DNA from: Nitrospiraceae bacterium
GTDB lineage: Bacteria > Nitrospirota > Nitrospiria > Nitrospirales > UBA8639
DNA: 5,798 nucleotides
Direction of reading: 5' to 3'
Assembly: GCA_020632595.1 (NCBI GenBank)
Contig: JACKFF010000036.1
Span: 1 to 5,798 of the forward strand
The notes under the pieces are model-generated. The model did no database searches. It worked only from the letters and a program-made list of their open reading frames with translations, and had not been told where the DNA came from. Within the stretch, counting starts at the first letter, position 1. Every line of letters starts with the position of its first letter. Positions 1 to 5,530 of the stretch are shown in pieces. Both the position numbers and the translations under genes were made by a program.

Positions 1-1015
1 TGAAGCCCGGTACTACGATGCGGTCCTCGGCCGGTTTATCTCGGCCGATACCCTTGTGCCCAATCCGGCTAATCCTCAAGCGTTCAACCGATACACTTAC
101 GGCAACAATAATCCCATTCTGTATAACGATCCCACCGGGCACTTTGGATTCAAATCTATCAAGAAAGGGTTTAAAAAAGCCTCGAACTTTCTCAAAGATA
201 AACTTGGCCCTGTGGGGTTTGTCCTAGCTGCTGTAACTATCCAAACTTGGGAACCATTTACAGGAACTGCTCTCTTAACCCAATCAAAGGGAGGCCGCTA
301 TGTCCTAGCTGGAGAAATAATTGTTGCAAGTGCTGTGGCAACTTGGTATTGCGGGGGTTGTGGGGCAGGGGTAGGTGCACTTGTTGGCTCAACAACCACT
401 GGGGCATTTGGTGGATATAGTGCCGCCCAAAATGGTGGTGATATTAGCAAAGGTGTTCTCTTTGGCACTGCTACTGGTGCTATCACAGGAGCCTTGAATG
501 GCTGGGCAACGGGCACATTTAACTTTTCTGGCTCTCCGACTTTTTGGCAAGGCGTTGGAATTTTTGGCGCAAGAATTGGTGCTGGTGTAGTAGCAGGAGC
601 CGCAGGAGGCTCTACAGTGGGCTATGCTGGAGGTGCCGGAGGTACAGATGAAATTCTCCATGGAGCCTTTCATGGTGCTATTGTTGGTGCAGCAATTACC
701 GGGGCTTTCACAACTGTAGATGCCTTAGGAGGAATTGCATTGAAATATGGGGGAACCCCTCCAACATCACAAGGTGGGCAATTGGTAGCGGCCAGTAACT
801 ATGATTTTGGTCCTATGATTACAATTCTTGACGCCAAAGCGACCCAAGCATTGACCAGAAGCCCTTTATTTTCTAGCTTGGCGGTTTCAGGAGCGTCAGG
901 ATATGATGTACTCTCTAATGGCCAATTATCGAAAAAAGCAGGAGAAAAAGGGGGAAATATTAATTGTTCTATTGAATTTGGTGGTGATTCTGGATGTGGT
1001 TTTGGAAAACGGTAG
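1..1015 (+). CDS. Rhs-family polymorphic toxin, C-terminal part (CT-A); 5' end outside window
   Basis: The frame is open from base 2, with no start in the window, and ends at TAG 1013-1015. It begins inside the Rhs core (EARYYDAVLGRFISADT) and reaches the core-closing motif NNNPILYNDPTG at 104-139, where Rhs proteins are typically cleaved to free the toxin. About 290 residues follow. They are rich in Gly and Ala with several hydrophobic stretches (GPVGFVLAAV, YVLAGEIIVASAVATWY, GVLFGTATGAITGAL, GAFHGAIVGAAITGAF) and carry a CGGCG motif at 350-364. This region is homologous to the C-terminus of the copy at 3233-4579 until near base 710, after which a private tail of about 95 residues begins. 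I recognise no enzymatic motif. The Gly-rich part could insert into or cross membranes (inference). A putative immunity gene follows 35 bases downstream on the same strand. An internal GTG at 56 is not the real start. Rhs assignment is firm; toxin activity is inferred. Confidence 0.88.
   Translation, partial: EARYYDAVLGRFISADTLVPNPANPQAFNRYTYGNNNPILYNDPTGHFGFKSIKKGFKKASNFLKDKLGPVGFVLAAVTIQTWEPFTGTALLTQSKGGRYVLAGEIIVASAVATWYCGGCGAGVGALVGSTTTGAFGGYSAAQNGGDISKGVLFGTATGAITGALNGWATGTFNFSGSPTFWQGVGIFGARIGAGVVAGAAGGSTVGYAGGAGGTDEILHGAFHGAIVGAAITGAFTTVDALGGIALKYGGTPPTSQGGQLVAASNYDFGPMITILDAKATQALTRSPLFSSLAVSGASGYDVLSNGQLSKKAGEKGGNINCSIEFGGDSGCGFGKR
104..234 (+). repeat. Rhs core/CT junction direct repeat, copy 1
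   Basis: This block aligns without gaps to 3719-3849 (offset 3615) with 6 mismatches in 131 bases by hand count. It encodes the end of the Rhs core (NNNPILYNDPTG) and the first 29 or so residues of the C-terminal domain (GHFGFKSIKKGFKK onwards). The aligned sequence just before it (2-103) has 27 mismatches in 102 bases and just after it (235-367) 37 in 133. The similarity is therefore a sharply bounded island. Confidence 0.9.
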
Positions 1016-1050
1016 GAATATAGATTAAAAGAATTACATTCTTCCAACAG

Positions 1051-1887
1051 ATGACAAACAAAATGCTTGCCTTCTTTTCGAAGCGTCCGGTTGGAATAAC
1101 AAAGGTTTTGGGGAATGGAATCTTGTTATTTATCGCTACTCTTTCTTTGATTGGATGTTCCACCCAACTACAGAGTTATTCCGAAAGAGGAGACATTCAA
1201 TCTGTTCTGAAACTATTGGAACAGGGGGAAAGTATTTACGAAACAGATCCCATAGGTTCTACCGCTTTACACTACGCAGCTAGATCTGGACAAGTGCTCA
1301 TTGCAAAAATTCTTCTTAGCAAGGGGGCACAGATAGACGCTAAAAACGACTATGAAGAAACCCCACTAAATCAGGCTGTGTATTTCTGTCATGAAAAAGT
1401 TGTTGCTTTTCTGATTGACAAAGGAGCCAATGTCCACAATAGATTTAAAACCAATAATGGACTTTGGTTGGCCCCTATTTTCAATGCTAGCGGAAATAAT
1501 TGTGATCCTGTCATTCTTAAGGGTCTTCTCAATGCAGGTGCCAACCCTAACGAAACTGAACCGGGGTACGGATATAGTCCTCTTATGTTCTCCGCAGGTA
1601 CCAAAAACCTTACAGTCAGTGAGATGTTACTCGCTGCTGGAGCAGACGTGAACCAACAAGCCAAGGATGGGACTACCGCATTAATTGTGGCCGCTAAAAC
1701 TGGAAACAAGGAAGCTACTAGGCTTTTTTTAGAAGCTGGTGCTAATCCCACAATTAAAGCAATTGGGGAAAATGAGATATTACATAAAGATCTTCAGCCG
1801 TTGGACACAGCCTTATTGGTCGCTAAACGTTATGGTCATAATGACATTGTAAGCCTTCTTGAGGATGCTGAGAAAAATTGGAGGTAG
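1051..1887 (+). CDS. Ankyrin-repeat lipoprotein, candidate immunity protein for CT-A
   Basis: This is a 278-residue protein. The N-terminus has basic residues (K4, K11, R12, K18), a hydrophobic run GILLFIATLSLIGC and a lipobox (LIGC) with the lipidated cysteine at C36. Ser at +2 gives no inner-membrane retention signal, so the outer membrane is likely. From residue 42 to the end are about six or seven ankyrin units: 42-62, 68-99 (GSTALHYAARSGQ), 100-131, 137-167, 173-204, 206-236 (DGTTALIVAAKTGN) and 249-271. Typical unit endings LL..GA.(V/P)(N/D) recur. It lies 35 bases after the rhs stop on the same strand, so co-transcription is likely. Ankyrin proteins are known among immunity proteins of polymorphic toxin systems, and that role is inferred here from position. 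ATG 1051 lacks a clear Shine-Dalgarno; ATG 1063 is an alternative that keeps the signal peptide. Its AT-rich composition (24 GC in 1141-1200) contrasts with the Rhs core. Confidence 0.88.
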   Translation: MTNKMLAFFSKRPVGITKVLGNGILLFIATLSLIGCSTQLQSYSERGDIQSVLKLLEQGESIYETDPIGSTALHYAARSGQVLIAKILLSKGAQIDAKNDYEETPLNQAVYFCHEKVVAFLIDKGANVHNRFKTNNGLWLAPIFNASGNNCDPVILKGLLNAGANPNETEPGYGYSPLMFSAGTKNLTVSEMLLAAGADVNQQAKDGTTALIVAAKTGNKEATRLFLEAGANPTIKAIGENEILHKDLQPLDTALLVAKRYGHNDIVSLLEDAEKNWR

Positions 1888-1897
1888 ATTCCCATAA

Positions 1898-2002
1898 TTG
1901 CCGACTGTGGAAATCTTCTTCGTAATCTACCTGGCTGCGGATGCTCTGGCGATTACAGCGGTTCTATTTTTAACTGATGCAAAAAAAGACGGTCATTTTT
2001 AA
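1898..2002 (+). CDS. Possible small hydrophobic peptide ORF
   Basis: Directly after the ankyrin gene is a 34-codon frame from TTG 1898 (or 31 codons from GTG 1907) to TAA 2000-2002. It encodes a single hydrophobic segment (VEIFFVIYLAADALAITAVL) followed by a charged tail ending KKDGHF, the profile of a one-pass membrane peptide. A strong Shine-Dalgarno-like GGAGGT lies at 1880-1885, overlapping the last codons of the ankyrin gene, 12 bases before TTG 1898. That spacing is slightly long and both start codons are non-ATG. No family is recognised. It could be a real accessory peptide of the toxin/immunity unit, a relic, or chance. Confidence 0.25.
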   Translation: MPTVEIFFVIYLAADALAITAVLFLTDAKKDGHF

Positions 2003-2016
2003 AAAAGAAATGTTGC

Positions 2017-2070
2017 TTACTGGGCCTTCCGATGGGTCTACACCAAGATATTCGTATCGACCGCGATCAC
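2017..2070 (-). pseudogene. PIN-domain (VapC-like) toxin N-terminal remnant
   Basis: Reading the minus strand from GTG 2070-2068, the translation is VIAVDTNILV, a TAG at 2040-2038, then THRKAQ and a TAA at 2019-2017. The string AVDTNILV followed by (Y)-x-H-R matches the start of PIN-domain ribonucleases, where the Asp of DTN is a catalytic metal ligand. The TAG sits where the family usually has Tyr, so one base change would explain it. Nothing of the remaining hundred or so residues follows. Another frame upstream ends in a TGA that overlaps the GTG (GTGA), as in coupled antitoxin-toxin pairs, but its sequence is not a recognisable antitoxin. The match is short, so the call is tentative. Confidence 0.4.
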
Positions 2071-2262
2071 GCGCCACCTTTTTCGCTTGCCTGATCAATG
2101 AGCGCTGACACGGGGGCACAAGATAGTTGGCCACAATGATCCCCAAAAAATTGGCTTCACCCCATCAACGGATTACGCGGGGAGAGATGGGGAAAGCGGC
2201 TGAAAGGGGATGCGAACCAGGGCTCTTGTCAGGATATCTTGCCCTCCCCGCCGCTGATGACC

Positions 2263-2646
2263 TTACTTTTTTCTGGATCTGGCGCGTCTCACGGGCGTTG
2301 ATTGGCCCGATCGTGGCAAAACACGAACTGCCCGTTGCAAATGACCGACACAATAGGCATGTAAACTTTTCCCTTCCCGCAACGCGGCCACGGTCAAGGC
2401 CTGATGGAGGCCCTTATCCACTCGCACGACGAATTTCCCGGAATACGAACCTTTGGGCGTACCTTTCGGAAGGGGTGCTTTGACAGTATTGGCCAGCGCC
2501 CAAGTTGGAGGGAGGATTTTTGTGGAACCACCTTCTAGTTTTCTATCTGAGAACCTGTATGGCTTCTGAGGCCTGTGTGGTCGACCGATGACGGTGTGGC
2601 CAGGGAAGGGAGTAGGATGAAGAAGGCGGTCTCTAGTTTTCCTCAC
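2263..2646 (-). pseudogene. HicB-type ribbon-helix-helix ORF, probably a remnant
   Basis: This is a 127-codon frame from GTG 2646. Residues 67-107 (2448-2326) read SYSGKFVVRVDKGLHQALTV... then AALREGKSLHAYCVGHLQRA, the ribbon-helix-helix C-terminal domain of HicB antitoxins (YSGKF-hydrophobic strand, LH..L..AA...G.SL..Y). A basic tail ending RRARSRKK follows, as is common after such domains. The first 60 residues have no HicB N-terminal fold: they are rich in Pro, Arg and Lys and look like translated non-coding DNA. I therefore favour a broken hicB whose 5' half was lost. The start lies 38 bases after the hicA stop on the same strand, so expression from the hicBA transcript as a separate DNA-binding protein is possible but unproven. 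The domain call is good; the status as a functional gene is doubtful. Confidence 0.5.
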
Positions 2647-2684
2647 CGGTCAAATCACGATGTGGCATTTCTTTTCTGCGGGGT

Positions 2685-2915
2685 TCATTGAGTGAGAAAC
2701 TGGTCGGGATCGATCCCGCATTGTTTCAGAATGGCTCGAAGGGTGCCTTCAGGTATGTCCCCAGGATGATTGGGAATGGTCGTGTATCGATTCGTCACGG
2801 GATTGAACCAGATTTCGTGGCTTCCCGCTGCTTGCCGGTCGAAGGCAAAACCGAATTGTCTGAGCCGCCTGCAACAGTCCGGTAGCGAAATCCGGCAAGT
2901 CGGCCCATCAAGCAT
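2685..2915 (-). CDS. hicA: HicA-family mRNA interferase toxin
   Basis: This 76-residue protein has the usual HicA size. It shows an N-terminal helix (LPDCCRRLRQFGFAFDRQ), then GSHEIWF with H33 in the place of the conserved catalytic His of the double-stranded-RNA-binding-like fold. A strand (YTTIPNHPGDIPEGTL) and the closing helix (LRAILKQCGIDPDQFL) follow, a familiar HicA ending. HicA toxins cleave mRNA when freed from HicB (family knowledge). ATG 2915 overlaps the end of the upstream antitoxin frame by 8 bases, which implies translational coupling. The N-terminal extension MLDGPTCRIS is unusual compared with the common start, but no other in-frame start fits better. No lesions are seen, so it is probably functional. 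Confidence 0.85.
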   Translation of the reverse strand: MLDGPTCRISLPDCCRRLRQFGFAFDRQAAGSHEIWFNPVTNRYTTIPNHPGDIPEGTLRAILKQCGIDPDQFLTQ

Positions 2916-3138
2916 TCACGATAAGGGGATAATCAAAAATCTCGTGAGCGGGTGGAAGAGGGAGATCGCCCTCGCGTTCTTGCTTGGCTTCCAAAAGTTT
3001 TTTGGCGACGTCACGAGCAATTTCCAAAGTTTCTTGAATCGTCCGCCCCTGTGCCACAAGCCCTGGCAACTCATCGGAAGTGGCCAGGTACACACCCTCC
3101 GGTAATTTTTCGATATGCAGATTAATGATTCGTTCCAT
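2908..3138 (-). CDS. hicB: Short HicB-like antitoxin (DUF1902-type)
   Basis: This 76-residue protein reads strand ERIINLHIEKLPEGVYLATS, then DELPGLVAQGRTIQETLE, then a long helix (IARDVAKKLLEAKQERE). It has the partly degraded-RNase-H fold of HicB antitoxins, with the hallmark DELPGLVAQG...E.. run at residues 22-36. It is of the short type and ends at residue 76 without a DNA-binding domain. The antitoxin comes first and the toxin hicA overlaps its end by 8 bases. Its role would be to bind and block HicA. No strong Shine-Dalgarno precedes ATG 3138; GGAA lies about 12 bases upstream. A separate HicB-type ribbon-helix-helix domain lies downstream of hicA at 2326-2448, an odd arrangement taken up in the findings. 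Confidence 0.85.
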   Translation of the reverse strand: MERIINLHIEKLPEGVYLATSDELPGLVAQGRTIQETLEIARDVAKKLLEAKQEREGDLPLPPAHEIFDYPLIVNA

Positions 3139-3232
3139 AGTCTTTACGATTCCGTTCTCAGGATTTCGCTTGAATCGATTTAGGCCTCACAGCTCGGTTC
3201 TGACTTCTTCATCATAACGAAGACCGTGGCCT
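3139..3232. other. Divergent spacer between hicB and the orphan rhs cassette
   Basis: These 94 bases must hold the hicBA promoter (reading left) and whatever drives the orphan rhs frame (reading right). I could not pick convincing -35/-10 boxes for either. In the rhs frame a TAA at 3215-3217 stops any longer upstream reading, and no Shine-Dalgarno is evident before GTG 3233. This marks the breakpoint where the usual Rhs body is missing. Confidence 0.5.
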
Positions 3233-4579
3233 GTGTCGACATGGAACAGGGTATCCCCGGTCAATGCCAGTGACAATGGAGATGGGGGACGCGTCAAAAA
3301 GACGGCCACCTCGGGCGGCAACACGACCACCACCTACATCGGCAAACTCTACGTCTGTGAGGGAGGAGGCTGTGCCAAATTGTTGTATGCAGGTGGCCAG
3401 CGCATCGCGATTAAACAGGTCAGTAGTGGGTCAATCAGTTATTTCCACCCCGATCATTTGGGGTCTACCAGCGTTCTCACCAATGGCAGCGGCACGAAGG
3501 AGGAAGACCTGGTCTACTATCCCTATGGGGAAACCTATACCAACACCGGCACCGCCAATGTCGCGTATAAATACACCGGCAAGGAACTGGATGACAGCAC
3601 CGGCCTCTACTTCTACGAAGCCCGCTACTATGACGCGGCCTTGGGGAGGTTTATCTCTCCAGATACGATTGTGCCTGATCCAGGGAACCCACAGGATTTC
3701 AACCGGTATACCTACGCCAACAATAATCCCATTCTGTACAACGATCCCACTGGACACTTTGGGTTCAAATCTATCAAGAAAGGGTTTAAAAAAGTCTCGA
3801 ACTTTCTCAAAGATAAACTTGGCCCCGTGGGGTTTGTCCTAGCTGCTGTCACAATTCAACGTTGGGACTTCATCACAGGGACAGCCTTTTTAACCCAATC
3901 TAAAGAAGGTCGCTATGTCTTAGCTGGAGAAATTATTGTGGCCACGGCAGTCGCGACCTACTATTGTGGCGGGTGTGGAGCTGCTCCATATTTACAAGGA
4001 GCGTTGGCAGGGGAACTAAGTTTGGGTACAACTGGCGGCCTCAGTGCCGCCAGAAATGGGGGTGATATCAGTAAGGGCGTGTTATTTGGTACTGCAACCG
4101 GGGCGGTCGTTGGTGCAATATCTGGGGGTACATTAGATAAATTTGGGGTTATTGAGCGCACCACTGGCTTGGTAAACCTTCCTACTTTGGGAATGTCTGG
4201 TCCCTTTGTTACAGGTACAGCCATTTCAGGGGGAATACTGAGTGCTGGACAAGGAGCAACCGAAGCTTATGCGGGAGGAACAGGAAACTTACATGCGATT
4301 TTCAATGGAGCCTCAGCTGGTGCCATACGAGGAGCCATTAAATCTCCTTTTACTACCTATGCTAGTGGTTTATTTTTCAATGGGGATGGAACTAGCTTAG
4401 ATTTATCTTGGCAGGCACCTGATGGACAAGGGCTAGGAGGAACCACGAATCTTGGAATTCCTATTGGAAGTACGTTGAAAGGAATAAAAAATTTCCTTGA
4501 TGGCTCCCTTACAAAAGGGATCACAAATTCTATTATCACTGCTGGGGGTTCAGTTGCAGGGGCAGAAATTTTTCGTTAA
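3233..4579 (+). CDS. Orphan Rhs cassette: truncated core plus C-terminal region CT-B
   Basis: This is a 448-codon frame. Core similarity begins within about 15 residues of the start (NGDGGRVKKTATSGG) and continues through AGGQRIAIKQV, the DHLGST motif (residues 74-79), EARYYDAALGRFISPDT (129-145) and the closing DPTG (171-174). Full Rhs proteins carry a body of over a thousand residues before this, which is absent, and there is no secretion signal. Residues 176-448 form CT-B. It matches CT-A through the Gly/Ala-rich region, including LTQSK, RYVLAGEIIVA, CGGCG (245-249) and NGGDISKGVLFGTATGA, with a 3-residue insertion. It then has its own tail of about 75 residues. The GTG start is weak: no Shine-Dalgarno, and a TAA five codons upstream. 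It is best read as a displaced orphan toxin cassette, possibly silent until recombined into the main rhs gene. Toxic activity is inferred. Confidence 0.82.
   Translation: MSTWNRVSPVNASDNGDGGRVKKTATSGGNTTTTYIGKLYVCEGGGCAKLLYAGGQRIAIKQVSSGSISYFHPDHLGSTSVLTNGSGTKEEDLVYYPYGETYTNTGTANVAYKYTGKELDDSTGLYFYEARYYDAALGRFISPDTIVPDPGNPQDFNRYTYANNNPILYNDPTGHFGFKSIKKGFKKVSNFLKDKLGPVGFVLAAVTIQRWDFITGTAFLTQSKEGRYVLAGEIIVATAVATYYCGGCGAAPYLQGALAGELSLGTTGGLSAARNGGDISKGVLFGTATGAVVGAISGGTLDKFGVIERTTGLVNLPTLGMSGPFVTGTAISGGILSAGQGATEAYAGGTGNLHAIFNGASAGAIRGAIKSPFTTYASGLFFNGDGTSLDLSWQAPDGQGLGGTTNLGIPIGSTLKGIKNFLDGSLTKGITNSIITAGGSVAGAEIFR
3719..3849 (+). repeat. Rhs core/CT junction direct repeat, copy 2
   Basis: Partner of 104-234, in the same orientation and 3615 bases apart, with 6 mismatches in 131 bases. 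Four of the six lie in the third position of synonymous codons around DPTG and F-G-F, one is a Pro synonymous change, and one changes Ala to Val. Homologous exchange between the two copies would replace CT-A by CT-B and delete the ankyrin gene and hicBA. Confidence 0.9.
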
Positions 4580-5362
4580 TTAGTCATGAGATCCATTTAG
4601 GCGAAAACTTTCCTCTATTTTCATTTGACAATGACGGACTGCCAAGTAAACCTGCTCATTAATTTTTAATCCATGCCCATCGAAAATCTCCGAAACTTTT
4701 AAGGGATTCTCCCATGTAGGAACCGAAAAAAGGGTGCCAGATTCTTTTGGAGATAACATTTGCCCATTATTTCGACTCTTTGGTGGGTAATGGCAGGGAA
4801 CCTGGTGAATCACGGAAAGAGTGTCAAGATCAATAACACGAACAATCCCAGAATACTGAAATTGATAAGATTCCTTTTCTGGCTGAAGAGGTTGACGACT
4901 ATAGACAGGGTAAAACTGCCAAAATATTGTGCGTAAATCGATAACTTTTCCTGTTCCCAGTTCCTGCTTGAGAAACATTATGTCGTCTTTGGGGAATCCG
5001 GCAGGCAGGGATGTAATATTTGAGAATCGCATTTGCTCCCTCATAAAATGGGAAACCTTACCCTTAAGCGCAAATGTCGGATCTTCAAGGGAGACTGTAT
5101 TGGAAATATTTAATTTTTTCTGTGCATCGCTAAGATTGAGCTTGTGCATTGATGAAGGAAATGGAAAGATTCCGAAAGCAAACCACCAACCGAAGGGAGG
5201 TGTGGCGTAGTGAATTATGTAGAGATGAGAAGCATTCCTGAGATGATTAAGGTCATCCTTTGTTAAACGATTTTTGGCATTTCCCCCACCGCAGCCATAG
5301 ACCGCTAATAGAAGAACCAAACATAACCCTATTTGCATTCTCACGATTGAATTGACAATCAT
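4580..5362 (-). CDS. Lipoprotein of unknown family, candidate immunity protein for CT-B
   Basis: This is a 260-residue protein with a short N-region (R8), a hydrophobic run IGLCLVLLLAVYGC and a lipobox (VYGC) with lipid cysteine C24. Three glycines follow, which suggests an outer-membrane or periplasm-facing lipoprotein. The mature part is mixed alpha/beta with a notable aromatic patch PPFGWWFAFGIFPFPS (55-70). Later features are the stretch YSGIVRVIDLDTLSVIHQ and two cysteines (VPCHY, RHCQM) that might pair. I do not recognise the family. Its stop codon directly abuts that of the orphan rhs cassette, so the genes converge with no spacer or terminator between them and transcripts would overlap. 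By analogy with the ankyrin lipoprotein after CT-A it may protect against CT-B, but the opposite orientation weakens this. The start at ATG 5362 keeps the basic residue before the hydrophobic run. Composition is AT-rich (22 GC in 5221-5280). Confidence 0.78.
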   Translation of the reverse strand: MIVNSIVRMQIGLCLVLLLAVYGCGGGNAKNRLTKDDLNHLRNASHLYIIHYATPPFGWWFAFGIFPFPSSMHKLNLSDAQKKLNISNTVSLEDPTFALKGKVSHFMREQMRFSNITSLPAGFPKDDIMFLKQELGTGKVIDLRTIFWQFYPVYSRQPLQPEKESYQFQYSGIVRVIDLDTLSVIHQVPCHYPPKSRNNGQMLSPKESGTLFSVPTWENPLKVSEIFDGHGLKINEQVYLAVRHCQMKIEESFRLNGSHD

Positions 5363-5530
5363 ATGTTTATGATAGAAATGTGAGATGAGAATTTGCCAGG
5401 CAATAGGACAACGTCCAGACTCAGGCCTTGGCTCGTTTTCTTTGGCTTCAATGTTCCCATAATGAACCGGCCCCCTGCAAACTTGGCCAGGCCCATTACC
5501 TGCAAGGACAAAGGAAAGAACAGGGAAGAT
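5363..5530. other. Spacer upstream of the minus-strand lipoprotein
   Basis: These 168 bases should contain the lipoprotein promoter on the minus strand. No convincing hairpin-plus-T-run terminator for the beta-helix gene, no clear -35/-10 pair and no good Shine-Dalgarno before ATG 5362 were found. A 45-codon frame at 5359-5496 (-) crosses it but does not look like a gene. Confidence 0.4.

Larger units (their letters stand above)
1888..2684. other. Stretch without a convincing intact gene; toxin-antitoxin debris
   Basis: Between the ankyrin lipoprotein and hicA there is no ORF I would call as an ordinary intact gene. It contains three weak items listed separately: a hydrophobic small ORF at 1898-2002 (+), a nonsense-broken PIN-domain start at 2017-2070 (-) and a HicB-type ribbon-helix-helix ORF at 2263-2646 (-). 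I recognise nothing in 2071-2262 on either strand. No transposase, tRNA or CRISPR-like repeat was seen. The pattern fits accumulated remnants of toxin-antitoxin genes. Confidence 0.6.

Noticed and set aside
389..673. Minus-strand frames antisense to the CT-A region (also 298-516)
   Set aside because: They are Ser/Thr/Cys- or Pro-rich translations opposite a conserved Gly/Ala-rich coding region, typical of antisense shadows.
56..1015. GTG 56 as a true start of a separate Gly-rich protein
   Set aside because: The same frame is open to the left and encodes standard Rhs core (EARYYDAVLGRFIS), so this is an internal Val codon of a longer gene.
1389..1751. A 120-codon minus-strand frame opposite the ankyrin repeats
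   Set aside because: The plus strand has clear ankyrin units and a lipobox. The antisense frame has no domain or start signal.
1979..2005. Run of A, GAC-G-GTC core and run of T, resembling a bidirectional terminator
   Set aside because: The GC stem is only three pairs with a one-base loop and a mismatch before the A/T arms, so it would not form a stable hairpin. It is also inside the hydrophobic small ORF.
2127..2483. A 118-codon plus-strand frame
   Set aside because: It is antisense to the HicB-type ribbon-helix-helix domain, which has a recognisable motif; this frame has none.
3264..3842. A 192-codon plus-strand frame overlapping the orphan rhs core
   Set aside because: It lies out of frame inside a sequence with clear Rhs motifs. 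Its translation is rich in Arg, Pro and Ser without any domain, so it is a shadow of the real frame.
5359..5496. A 45-codon minus-strand frame whose TGA overlaps the lipoprotein ATG (ATGA)
   Set aside because: The overlap looks like translational coupling, but the only purine-rich stretch is too close to its ATG and the peptide has no recognisable character, so chance is likelier.
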